Shown here: one piece after another, positions 34,801 to 43,521 of the stretch
How positions within the stretch are numbered: position 1 is the first letter of the stretch
Layout: the number at the start of each line of letters is the position of its first letter
NCBI RefSeq assembly: GCF_039545795.1
Contig: NZ_CP154260.1
Span: 67,001-131,000 of the forward strand
DNA length: 64,000 nucleotides
Reading direction: 5' to 3'
DNA from: Chitinophaga niabensis
GTDB lineage: Bacteria; Bacteroidota; Bacteroidia; Chitinophagales; Chitinophagaceae
The notes under the pieces: model-generated
Databases searched by the model: none
Told to the model about the DNA's origin: nothing
Seen by the model: the letters and a program-made list of their open reading frames with translations, nothing else
Translations under genes and position numbers: made by a program

Positions 34801-37800
34801 TGGATAAACGATGCCGGAATCAGCGGACTTAGTGCAACAGGTACCCTCACTCTGAATGGAACAGCGGCACAGACAATTGGTGGAGCGTTTGCCACTACGT
34901 TTAATAATCTAACGATTGCCAATACTGCCGGAGTTACTTTGAATACCAATATCAGTATAAAGAATAACCTTTCCGTATCCAGCGGAATATTGGATCTGGG
35001 TGTATATACGGCCAACCGGCTTACCGAAGGCGGTGTGTTAACTGTCTCGAATAATGCCACCTTAAAAATAGGAGGAACTAATACCTACCCGGCTAATTAT
35101 ACTATTAATACATTGGTAGTGGCCAGTACTGTATCCTATGCGGGCACTAACCAAGCCATCGCAAATCAGAATTATGGTAACCTCACGCTGAGCAGTTCAG
35201 GCGGTGCAGCAGTTAAAACATTCCCCGCTACGGCATTGTCCATTATCGGTAACCTCACCAGCGTATTGGATGCAGGCACTTCCGTTACATTCACGGCTGC
35301 ATCCAATGTATCCGTCAATGGGAATGTATCCATCGGCGCTTCCACCGTATTTAACGGAGGCAGCTATTCACACAGTATTGGCGGGGCCTGGCTGAACAAC
35401 GGGACTTTTAACGGGAATACCAGCACCGTTACTTTTACAGGTGCAGGAAAAACAGTTGACGGATCAGGTGTGCAAAATTTTAATAACCTTACCGTTGCCG
35501 CATCAATGGTCACTTTTTCTGCGGGCACTATCACCTTATCAGGTAATCTTGCCACCACGGGAGCTGGTACTTTTAGCCAGGCTTCCGGTGGAACGATAGT
35601 GATGACGGGGGGCGGCTCAACTATTACCGGCGAAGGGATTTCCCCGGATAATCTAACCATTAGCGGAACCGTGAGTTCTTCAGCCAGCTTAACCATTACG
35701 GGTAACCTATCCATAAGTGGGAGTTTTACCGGAAATGCAGGAACTGTTATACTGAGCGGTGTTTCAAAAACCATTTCGGGAACAGGGGTTAAGAATTTCG
35801 GTTTATTGACTGTTCCCGGTTCAATTGTAACAGACACTGATTTTTCGATATCATCAGGTATTGTCATAAATGGAAGTTTATCCGCTACTGCAGGTACGGC
35901 TACATTTACCGGAACATCCACCTTCAGCGGAACAGCAAACCTTTACAATGCTACCGTTAATGGCACATCTCTGAAATTGTCCGCCAATTCCGTTTTAGGA
36001 ATTGCTAATGTATTAAACATTACATCCGGTATTTTGGATGTCACATCATCTGCGAACAATACCGTAAATTTCAACGGTTCCGGAGCACAGTATATCAATG
36101 CTATTACTTATGAAAACCTTGTGCTTTCCAATGGGAACAGCAAAACGGCCGTTGGGAATATAACCGTGAATAAGGATATCACCATTGAAAGCGGCACTAC
36201 ATTTGTGCCGGGCGGGTTCACACATTCTATTTATAAGGATTGGATAAACAATGGAAGTTTTACAGCCGGTACCAGTACCATTCAATTCCTTGGCCCGGCA
36301 TCATCCCATATACGGGGTAATACCACTTTTAATATACTCACGATAAATAATTCCACTTCCGCAATAGAAGCGATCCTGGAAAGTAATATAACTGCTGCTG
36401 TTGTTAATATGACCATGGGTAAGATCTTCACGGATACCCATACGCTCACTATTACAGATACGCGGAACGGCAGCGGCAGGATAAGGGGGAACATTCAACG
36501 TACACATAGTTTTACAACGGGTGTTCCATATGCTTTTGGTGGCCAGTATAATACCGTCACTTTTTCATCTGTATCCGGGGTGACCAGTATCACGGTTTCC
36601 ATTACAGATACGCACATTGATGATTTTCCTTTTGGTAGCGCCATTAACCAGCAGTACACGGTGGTTGTTCCGTCAGGCACATATAATGCTACCCTTAGTC
36701 TTGATTATGAGGAAACACAGCTAAACGGTAATGATGAAGCCGCTATGGCCCTGTGGAGATATAATGGCGCTTCCTGGTCCTCTGTTGGCAAAACGGCTAA
36801 CAGTACAACCTCCAATTATGTAGAACTCAGCGGAATAACAAATATCACAGGCCGCTGGACACTATCCGGGGCCGCCAACCTGATTCAATGGAATGGAAGC
36901 GTGAGCACTGACTGGAATAATGCTGCAAACTGGACAGCCCTGGAAGGAGCACCTTCCGCACCCCCCTCTGCTTCAGACATTGTGAATTTAGGAACAGCCT
37001 CCTTTAATTTCCAGCCGACTATCAGTACCGGCGCAAATGCCAAGAATATTCATTTTGGAAGCGCTCAGCAGGTAACATTGACAATTGCCACTGGCGGATC
37101 ACTTACAGTTTCCGGAAACGTGGATGGTACCTGGAGTGCTCCGGTAGTGCATACCATCGATGTAAATGATGAAACCTTTACCGTGAACGGGGATTTAAAT
37201 CTGAGCGATGGCGTGAATGATCACTCCATTGATCTTAATGTGGCTGCAGGAACTATCAGTGTCTTAGGTTCACTGACAGAGTCGGGAAATGCCGGTATAA
37301 CTTGCAGTGGTACCGGAACACTAAGCATTTTTAAAGATTTCAATCACACAGGAGGAATATTTAGCCCCGGAAATGGAACAGTGCTCTACAACGGAAACGA
37401 GAATCAGGACGTTGCACATCTGACCTATAATCACCTGACCATAAATAAAGCGGGTGGGATCGCAGCTATCCGTGATTCCATGGATGTGCAGGGAAATGTT
37501 TTGATAATGGCCGGTAATTTGGATAATATGGATGTAGCAACAATAGCCGGAAATGTTACTATCTCCCCGGGAGCCTTGGTGCAAAATACCGGAACACTGC
37601 ATATTGGCGGCAACTGGCTAAATAGCGGAACTTATTCCGGCCAGGGGTCCACTATCATTTTTGACGGTACCGGAACGCAAACCATTTCCGCTTCAACATT
37701 TAATAATCTGATCGTCAATAAACCGGTAGGCTCCATAGCGAGGCTAACGGATAGTATAATAATAAATGGGAACATCACGGTAACATCCGGCACGTTCGAT

Positions 37801-40800
37801 ATCCAGGTGTTTGCCTGTAACCGGAGTACACCAGGAGGAGCCGCCACGCTTGGCGGCGCAGGTACTATTATCATTGGTGCAGAGAATGCTCCCGGTAATT
37901 TTACAGATTATGTATTGGACGATTCAAGCACAGTGATCTTTGCAGGCATCGCCGCGCAGACATTGCTTTTACCAAATGTCAGTTTCGGGCATCTTATCAT
38001 GCGCAATGGCGGTGTTAAAACATTGGCTTCGCCTGTTACCGTTAAAGGCAGTTTAACTATAGAGAGCGGAGCAGTTTTTGACGGCGGCGCAAATACCATT
38101 ACATTATACGGGAACTGGGTAGACAATGGTACTTTTATCCCCTCTGCCAGTACCGTATTATGTAATGGTACTTCAAAGAACATACAAGGAAATACCACCT
38201 TTAACCAGCTAACGGTTTTTGGAAGTTATACGATCATTAATGATGTAACATTCAATGGCCTGCTGAATATTACAAGTACGGGATCGTTATCCGGCGGGCC
38301 CACCATACATACCGTATTACATGGAGACCTGATCAACAGTGGCACATTATACACCCTGGGAACCACTACTTATTCAGGAAACACTGTGCAAACACTCAGC
38401 CTGATCAATGCCGTCAGCACAGTCGCATTGCGGGTGAATTTTAATGGCACTGTTCCTCCGGTGCTTAATTCCACTTCCCCGCCTCAATTCGGTTATCTTA
38501 ATATAAATAACACAGGGGGGATCAACCCGAGTGTTAACTGGGTTGTGCTGTATTCACTGGTAGTAGGTCCCGGCGCTTCATTTAATGGAGGCGTTACTAC
38601 ACACAGCATGCTGGGCGCGGTTACGAACAATGGGAAAATTACCAGCACCGGCACATTGAATTTTATCCCGGGTACGGCAGCCACGGTTAATCTTGGAAAC
38701 GATTTTTCAAGCACCGGAACAGTGGTTTTTGGGGGAGCCGGCGCAATGACCCTTGCAGGGGTACCTGATTCATTTCATAATGTTATTATTTCGAATACAA
38801 ATCCCGCTGGTATAACTCCTTCGTCTGCCTGGAAGATGAAAAATAATCTAACCGTCAACACCGGCGCTATTTTGAATGCCGGCAATTATGTGCATACCCT
38901 GGGCGGCAATTTAACCGCCCCGGGAGTTATTAACAGCGGAACTTCCGGTTTTACACTGAATGGAACAGGCTTACAGGAAATTAATACGATATCTGCCTTT
39001 AATGATCTTACCATCAACAAAACAGCCGGATCAACTATCCAGCTTTCTAATGTAACAGTGAATGGTGTTTTGAATTTTGTTGCAGGGAATATCGCGACAA
39101 ATAACAATCTTCTCATTCAGCCTGCTTCCGGAACAATTACCAATGCAGGCCAGAATTCCGGATGGGTATTTGGCCGCCTGCGGAAACATATCGGCACCGG
39201 GGCTACTGAAGCCACATTTGCAGTGGGCGATTCATTGAATTATACGCCTGTTTCTGTAGTGTTTTCAAGTGTTACCACCGCGGGTGATCTTACCGTATCC
39301 ACTACATCAGGTGATCACCCTGCTATTGATAATTCTACCATCAATGCTGCCAAAAGTGTGAACAGGTTCTGGACCTTGTCAAATAGCGGGATCGTGTTCA
39401 CGAGCTATAATGTCACTTTTAATTATGTTGAAGGAGACCGGGATGCGGGTGTAACCACAAATGCATTGATCGCAGGCAGGTATAACGATGGTTCCTGGAC
39501 GTATCCTGAAATTGGCCTTGTTACACCTACAAGTACAGAGGCTGTTGGGCTTGCTGCATTCTTCGATTTCCAGATCGGCCAGTTGAATAATTATGTGAAA
39601 ACCTGGGATGGCGGCGCAGGAACAAATAACTGGGGAGATGCTGCGAACTGGAATATTGATGGCGTGCCTACTGCTACAGATAATGTGGAACTCACTGGCG
39701 CATATACAATAAATATCAACGTAGCGGCCACCACCAACAACCTGCTGCTGAATAACGCCAATCTTGTACTAACCACCACCCCGGGTAATTCACTTACGGT
39801 ATCCGGCAACTTTACGTTGACAGATGGTACGTTTAATACTGCGGCAGCCTTCCCTGCTATTTCCGGAACAATTGATCTGTCGGGAGGTACAGTAGGTTTT
39901 ACCGGTAGCGGCACGCAAACAATTCCTGCACACAATTACAACAATCTAACCAGTACTTCAACAGGAGGGCGAGTTTTGACGGCCAGTGGTTCCATTGGTA
40001 TTGCAGGCGCTTTTACGCCAGGCAGCAATAGTTATACGACCACAGGCAGTACGATTGATTTTAATGGAAATGGCATGCAAACAGTGGCTGTTTTTAATTA
40101 TCAGAACCTTGTTCTGAGTAATGCCGGAGAAAAGTTTATGAGCGTTGGCTCAACAGGTATTGCAGGAACGTTATCCATAACAGGAGCTGCCACTATAAAC
40201 GCAACAGCTAATTCTTCCACCATCAGTTATAACGGTTCTGCTGATCAGTCCGTTTTAAACATACCCTATTATAACCTCAATGCGGCAAACACAGGGGGAG
40301 TGGTTAAACTCCTTGATGCAACCATCAATAATGATCTGAGCATTACAGCCGGAACAGTCAGCCTCGGAGATAATGCAGTACCCAAAACAATAACTGTAGG
40401 CAGGAATATAACAGTTGCCGGCGGGGCTATGCTTAACGTAGCCAGTACCTCAGATGCTACACATTTATTAACGGTGGGCGGCGATGTGCTGAACAACGGC
40501 ACACTTAATCTCCGGTCGGATGCCAATAGCTTATGTAATGTAACATTTAATAAGAACGGAAATCAGTCAGTTTCCGGGGCCGGAGCTATCACAAGTTTCA
40601 ACCTTGTCAACATTAACCTTGGCGATAATAATGTCAATTACCTGGATGTTGCAGCCACTAACTTTTCTGCGCCATCCGGCTTCCTTACCCTTAACAACGG
40701 ATCCTTTAATCTGAACAGTGATGGTGTGAGCATCACGCCATTTAATACGGACATTACTACAGGCAGTTTCTTAATACCTGCCACTGCTGGTTTATGGGTA

Positions 40801-42996
40801 AATGCCGGAACAATTAACGCCGCCAATATGAACTGGACGATAGCCGGCCTGGTAAAGGTTACGGGTGGAATAATGAATATAGGCAGCGTGGCGGACAATG
40901 TGGCGATACCAAAGAGCACAGCCATCTTCAATCTTTCAGGCGGCGTGCTCAACCTTGCTTCCCGGATCAGTAATCCCGGCGCAACATGGTCCATGCTGAT
41001 GAAAGGAGGAACGCTGAACGTTAATACTCTTGGAAGTACAACTGCAGGGATTGCACCCTTTAATATGGATGCGGCAGGCTGCATATTTGATGTGTCCGGA
41101 GGTACCATCAGCATTCAGCGGGCCGGTGGCAGTACAGGTCAGCACCTGGCATATAATAACCTGTCGGCCGCCGGGCCTGGCTTTACAGATGGTACGCTGC
41201 AAATAGGGAATGCTTCCACTCCTTCTGGCCAGACCATGATCATTACTTCAACAAACCCCGTGTATAATCTGCAGGTAAACAGTTCCAATGTTACAGCACT
41301 GCTTCAGGGAACAGATCTCGCAGTAAGTAATGATGTAATGGTTACTGCCGGAACGTTAGACATAAACGGCCAGACCTTACAGATCGGTGGCGATATCAGC
41401 AACAATGGAACGTTTGTTGCGAATGATGGGAGGATTGTGATGAATGGGCAGGAAGCACAAACAATTCCCGCAGCTGCGTTCACAGGAAATGAAATAGAAG
41501 ATCTTACTATTAATAATATTGAAGGTGTAACCCTGGCAGGCCCACTGCAACTCACCGGAATATTACTGGCCTCCAACGGTCAGTTGCATGCCGGCGGAAA
41601 CCTTACGCTCGTTTCAACCGCTGCGCAAACAGCATTGATAGATGGCCGCGGAGCAGGGGATGTGCTGGGTAATGTTACCATGCAGCGTTATCTTGCTTCC
41701 GGTTTCGGTTATAAATATTTTAGTTCCCCATTCCAGGCCGCAACCGTCAGTGAATTTTCAGACGACCTTGATCTGGGCGCTTCTTTCCCCACTTTTTACA
41801 GGTATGATGAAAACCTGGTTTCTTCCGGATGGGTTAATTATGTGAATGCTTCCGGCGTACTGAATCCTGGTGAAGGATATGCGGCCAACTTTGGTACATC
41901 TTCCTCTCCCAAAACGGTGGATGTGACCGGCGTGGTCAACAACAATACTATCAGCACCACATTGTACAATCACAACAGGATCTATACGCTGGGCTTTAAT
42001 CTGGTAGGCAATCCATATCCTTCACCGATCGACTGGAATGCTTCCAGCGGATGGAGCCGTCCAGGTATTGATGATGCGGTTTATTATTTTGATAACGGTA
42101 CTACGGATCAATATACCGGAACATACAGCTCTTACATAAACGGTATTTCCAGCAATGGAATAGCAGGTAATGTGATTGCTGCCATGCAGGGATTTTTTGT
42201 GCATGTTTCCGATGGTGCCTTCCCGGTACAGGCTACTTTATCCATTAATAATAACGCACGTATTAATAACCTCCTGCCTGACTTTCACCGGCCTATGCCA
42301 TTGACCGCTCCGCTCTTGCGGATAAGCGCGGGATTTGCTGATGAAGGAAATGCCGTGGACCATGCCGTTGTTTATTTTGACGCTGATGCCAAACCGGTAT
42401 TTGACCAGGAAATGGATGCGCTCAAATTGATGAACACAGATGTACGGGTGCCCAGCTTATACATGCGTGGAACTGATACGGCAAAACTTTCTATCAGTGC
42501 CTGGCCAAACGTGCAGGACAGCACTATTATTCCACTTGGGCTGAAAATAGAACGTACGGGATGGATCACCTTTAATACCGTTACGATGGAAAGAATTCCC
42601 GCAGGGCAGTATGTTTACCTGTATGATGTAAAAACAGGCATTAAGCAGGACCTGCAGAAAATACCAAAATACCGCCTGATGTTAGAGGCTGGTAAATATG
42701 AGAACAGGTTCTTCCTGGTTTTCCGGACGAAGGAAGATGTGCCACCAGCCACCCCTGTTACAGGAACATTCAATACCTATACAATGGGAGGGAACCTGTA
42801 TGCGGATATCAGCGATATGCAGGATGAAAAATGTGATGTTGTGATCACTAATATGCTGGGGCAGATCATCCTTCGAAAGCGAATTTTTGGCAATGGCCGT
42901 CACAACCTGGGATCACAATTCACCAACGGGATATTTATCGTGAGCTTTTATACAAAGCAACAAATGGTTTCTAAAAAAGTATTTATCAGCCATTAA
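31822..42996 (+). CDS. giant multi-repeat adhesin (3,724 residues) with T9SS C-terminal sorting domain
   Basis: After a signal peptide (PATAQ) comes an N-terminal beta region, an FnIII domain (about 243-330, with WNDLSSNERGFVIYRSTDG) and a LamG-like lectin domain (about 563-780, with YAFNGTSQYMS). Most of the rest is short beta repeats of the type NGTF-x-F-x-G-x-Q-x-I-x-F-N-N-L-x-I. A distinct W-x-G-x-x-S-T-D-W-x-x-A-x-N-W module recurs near residues 852, 1689 and 2593. A conserved domain with GFNLVGNPYPSPIDW (about 3293-3475) precedes a type A T9SS sorting domain (about 3647-3724, VVITNMLGQIILRK to KKVFISH). It should be exported by SprA and anchored outside. The gene has no frameshift. Ligand unknown. 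Confidence 0.9.
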   Translation: MKNIYISSLGYKIIVPVFLFILTNLPATAQTVTSYSFSASNGTFTALTTPSTTTWSGSTDDAVSALIPIGFDFWYMGVHYTSVAASTNGWLSLGTVQTNDVYTNSLSSGGAPRPVIAPLWDDLDVVAFSNVTYKTTGAAGSRIFTVQYLNIKWNYQASGAVCSFQVKLHESTGRIEFVYRSDAGSANSPSGSIGITATGTGSGNFLSVNNTGNSASSTSEANITTKRTTGRTYAFTPPVPAAPGSLTFTDVTNSTMTLHWNDLSSNERGFVIYRSTDGVNYTFAAQTAANATNSAQTALSANTIYYWKVYAITEGGLSSALSGSNATSCSTPAAPSVTSPVAYCQNAVAVPLSATGTNLLWSTGTTVSGSAGGTSTLPTLTYVDGVYTDNNKKTHFTTTVSNVTITSVDCYIPPYQSVNGLVLALYNSTGTVIATSSTTLTQTASGASITKTSLFNYNIVTPGNYSIGVLSGSGVIGSDDPVFPITEPTGTINVTGVSSAGSRCFNNIQFIANAGSPTAPTPSTLKKGSTHYEVTQTVNGCVSLPATITVNVTSPGISQIPETNLISKYTFTGDANDHATNNTGTLQNAPSQTTDRFGNANRAYAFNGTSQYMSTTNAYTNPNNFTISVWFKTATTTGGKIIGFGRERIGSSGQYDRHIYMNNAGQIYFGTYGSGVTVVSSAQAYNDNKWHLATATLSATTGMILYIDGTQVGANVSVTTGEDYTGYWKLGFDNLNGWTSQPSSFYFNGSLDDVLIYNRALNSTEVAILYTSPDGAGNNGPACVGSPVSLSATTLGGATYSWSGPNGFTSSQQNPSFTYSIAGSGVYTLTVTASGCTAMAYTNVATSGSSGQWTGNVSTDWADAANWCTGTVPTAATDVIIAAGATRMPSVTSSIACNNLTVNAGATLTISAAGTLNIAGALANSGTFTNGGTVNFNGTSGQQTFSGVSSFYNLTLSNSAGLLLPGPISVSNHLTISSGTLSANGFNFTVGGNWINDAGISGLSATGTLTLNGTAAQTIGGAFATTFNNLTIANTAGVTLNTNISIKNNLSVSSGILDLGVYTANRLTEGGVLTVSNNATLKIGGTNTYPANYTINTLVVASTVSYAGTNQAIANQNYGNLTLSSSGGAAVKTFPATALSIIGNLTSVLDAGTSVTFTAASNVSVNGNVSIGASTVFNGGSYSHSIGGAWLNNGTFNGNTSTVTFTGAGKTVDGSGVQNFNNLTVAASMVTFSAGTITLSGNLATTGAGTFSQASGGTIVMTGGGSTITGEGISPDNLTISGTVSSSASLTITGNLSISGSFTGNAGTVILSGVSKTISGTGVKNFGLLTVPGSIVTDTDFSISSGIVINGSLSATAGTATFTGTSTFSGTANLYNATVNGTSLKLSANSVLGIANVLNITSGILDVTSSANNTVNFNGSGAQYINAITYENLVLSNGNSKTAVGNITVNKDITIESGTTFVPGGFTHSIYKDWINNGSFTAGTSTIQFLGPASSHIRGNTTFNILTINNSTSAIEAILESNITAAVVNMTMGKIFTDTHTLTITDTRNGSGRIRGNIQRTHSFTTGVPYAFGGQYNTVTFSSVSGVTSITVSITDTHIDDFPFGSAINQQYTVVVPSGTYNATLSLDYEETQLNGNDEAAMALWRYNGASWSSVGKTANSTTSNYVELSGITNITGRWTLSGAANLIQWNGSVSTDWNNAANWTALEGAPSAPPSASDIVNLGTASFNFQPTISTGANAKNIHFGSAQQVTLTIATGGSLTVSGNVDGTWSAPVVHTIDVNDETFTVNGDLNLSDGVNDHSIDLNVAAGTISVLGSLTESGNAGITCSGTGTLSIFKDFNHTGGIFSPGNGTVLYNGNENQDVAHLTYNHLTINKAGGIAAIRDSMDVQGNVLIMAGNLDNMDVATIAGNVTISPGALVQNTGTLHIGGNWLNSGTYSGQGSTIIFDGTGTQTISASTFNNLIVNKPVGSIARLTDSIIINGNITVTSGTFDIQVFACNRSTPGGAATLGGAGTIIIGAENAPGNFTDYVLDDSSTVIFAGIAAQTLLLPNVSFGHLIMRNGGVKTLASPVTVKGSLTIESGAVFDGGANTITLYGNWVDNGTFIPSASTVLCNGTSKNIQGNTTFNQLTVFGSYTIINDVTFNGLLNITSTGSLSGGPTIHTVLHGDLINSGTLYTLGTTTYSGNTVQTLSLINAVSTVALRVNFNGTVPPVLNSTSPPQFGYLNINNTGGINPSVNWVVLYSLVVGPGASFNGGVTTHSMLGAVTNNGKITSTGTLNFIPGTAATVNLGNDFSSTGTVVFGGAGAMTLAGVPDSFHNVIISNTNPAGITPSSAWKMKNNLTVNTGAILNAGNYVHTLGGNLTAPGVINSGTSGFTLNGTGLQEINTISAFNDLTINKTAGSTIQLSNVTVNGVLNFVAGNIATNNNLLIQPASGTITNAGQNSGWVFGRLRKHIGTGATEATFAVGDSLNYTPVSVVFSSVTTAGDLTVSTTSGDHPAIDNSTINAAKSVNRFWTLSNSGIVFTSYNVTFNYVEGDRDAGVTTNALIAGRYNDGSWTYPEIGLVTPTSTEAVGLAAFFDFQIGQLNNYVKTWDGGAGTNNWGDAANWNIDGVPTATDNVELTGAYTININVAATTNNLLLNNANLVLTTTPGNSLTVSGNFTLTDGTFNTAAAFPAISGTIDLSGGTVGFTGSGTQTIPAHNYNNLTSTSTGGRVLTASGSIGIAGAFTPGSNSYTTTGSTIDFNGNGMQTVAVFNYQNLVLSNAGEKFMSVGSTGIAGTLSITGAATINATANSSTISYNGSADQSVLNIPYYNLNAANTGGVVKLLDATINNDLSITAGTVSLGDNAVPKTITVGRNITVAGGAMLNVASTSDATHLLTVGGDVLNNGTLNLRSDANSLCNVTFNKNGNQSVSGAGAITSFNLVNINLGDNNVNYLDVAATNFSAPSGFLTLNNGSFNLNSDGVSITPFNTDITTGSFLIPATAGLWVNAGTINAANMNWTIAGLVKVTGGIMNIGSVADNVAIPKSTAIFNLSGGVLNLASRISNPGATWSMLMKGGTLNVNTLGSTTAGIAPFNMDAAGCIFDVSGGTISIQRAGGSTGQHLAYNNLSAAGPGFTDGTLQIGNASTPSGQTMIITSTNPVYNLQVNSSNVTALLQGTDLAVSNDVMVTAGTLDINGQTLQIGGDISNNGTFVANDGRIVMNGQEAQTIPAAAFTGNEIEDLTINNIEGVTLAGPLQLTGILLASNGQLHAGGNLTLVSTAAQTALIDGRGAGDVLGNVTMQRYLASGFGYKYFSSPFQAATVSEFSDDLDLGASFPTFYRYDENLVSSGWVNYVNASGVLNPGEGYAANFGTSSSPKTVDVTGVVNNNTISTTLYNHNRIYTLGFNLVGNPYPSPIDWNASSGWSRPGIDDAVYYFDNGTTDQYTGTYSSYINGISSNGIAGNVIAAMQGFFVHVSDGAFPVQATLSINNNARINNLLPDFHRPMPLTAPLLRISAGFADEGNAVDHAVVYFDADAKPVFDQEMDALKLMNTDVRVPSLYMRGTDTAKLSISAWPNVQDSTIIPLGLKIERTGWITFNTVTMERIPAGQYVYLYDVKTGIKQDLQKIPKYRLMLEAGKYENRFFLVFRTKEDVPPATPVTGTFNTYTMGGNLYADISDMQDEKCDVVITNMLGQIILRKRIFGNGRHNLGSQFTNGIFIVSFYTKQQMVSKKVFISH

Positions 42997-42998
42997 TT

Positions 42999-43517
42999 AT
43001 GCAAACAATGAGGAGTCCGAGAATATTATCCACTGTAAAACTGGCCGCTTTGCTGTTGTGTTTTAATGGCCTTGCTGCGTATGCACAACAGCCTCCCCCA
43101 CGCCCGATCTCTATTTATGTGAACCCTGCACAGGGGCTGATCTTTGGCGCTTTTTTTCAGGGTGTTTCAGGTGGTACGGTGATCGTTTATCCGGATGGTT
43201 CGCGTGCTGTAACCGGTACTATTATGCAGGCCAACCTTGGTTTCCCTTTTTCACCGGCCATCTTTGAAGTAGAAGCTAACCCAGGTACGCTCGTTTCCAT
43301 TCTGAATGGTCCGGATGTATTGTTGTCAGGCAGTAATGGTGGGAATATACAATTGCATATTGGCACCGCCAGTACAGGGTCTCCCTTTATTGTTACAACA
43401 ACTCCGCCGGGCCGCACACAGGTAAGGATTGGTGGAACGCTTACGATAGGAAGCCCGCTGGCCAACCCGGAAGGTTCCTATAGCGGATCTTTTTCAGTCA
43501 CATTCATCCAGGAATAA
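42999..43517 (+). CDS. second DUF4402-like fibre subunit (possible minor/adaptor subunit)
   Basis: This 172-residue exported protein (signal peptide ending AAYAQ) has a DUF4402-like pattern: GLIFGAFFQGVSGGTVIVYPDGSRAVTG, then IQLHIGTAS, GGTLTIGSPLANPEGSYSGSFSVTFIQE. It is diverged from the first subunit and Pro-rich at the mature N-terminus. It starts 2 bp after the giant adhesin stop and ends 4 bp before the usher gene, so it is tightly coupled to both. A minor, tip or adaptor subunit role is inferred from position only. Confidence 0.75.
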   Translation: MQTMRSPRILSTVKLAALLLCFNGLAAYAQQPPPRPISIYVNPAQGLIFGAFFQGVSGGTVIVYPDGSRAVTGTIMQANLGFPFSPAIFEVEANPGTLVSILNGPDVLLSGSNGGNIQLHIGTASTGSPFIVTTTPPGRTQVRIGGTLTIGSPLANPEGSYSGSFSVTFIQE

Positions 43518-43521
43518 ATAA

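Noticed and set aside
35364..35921. A 185-codon minus-strand frame inside the giant adhesin
   Set aside because: Long antisense frames rich in Val and Pro recur all along the adhesin because its Thr/Gly/Asn-rich repeats leave few antisense stops.
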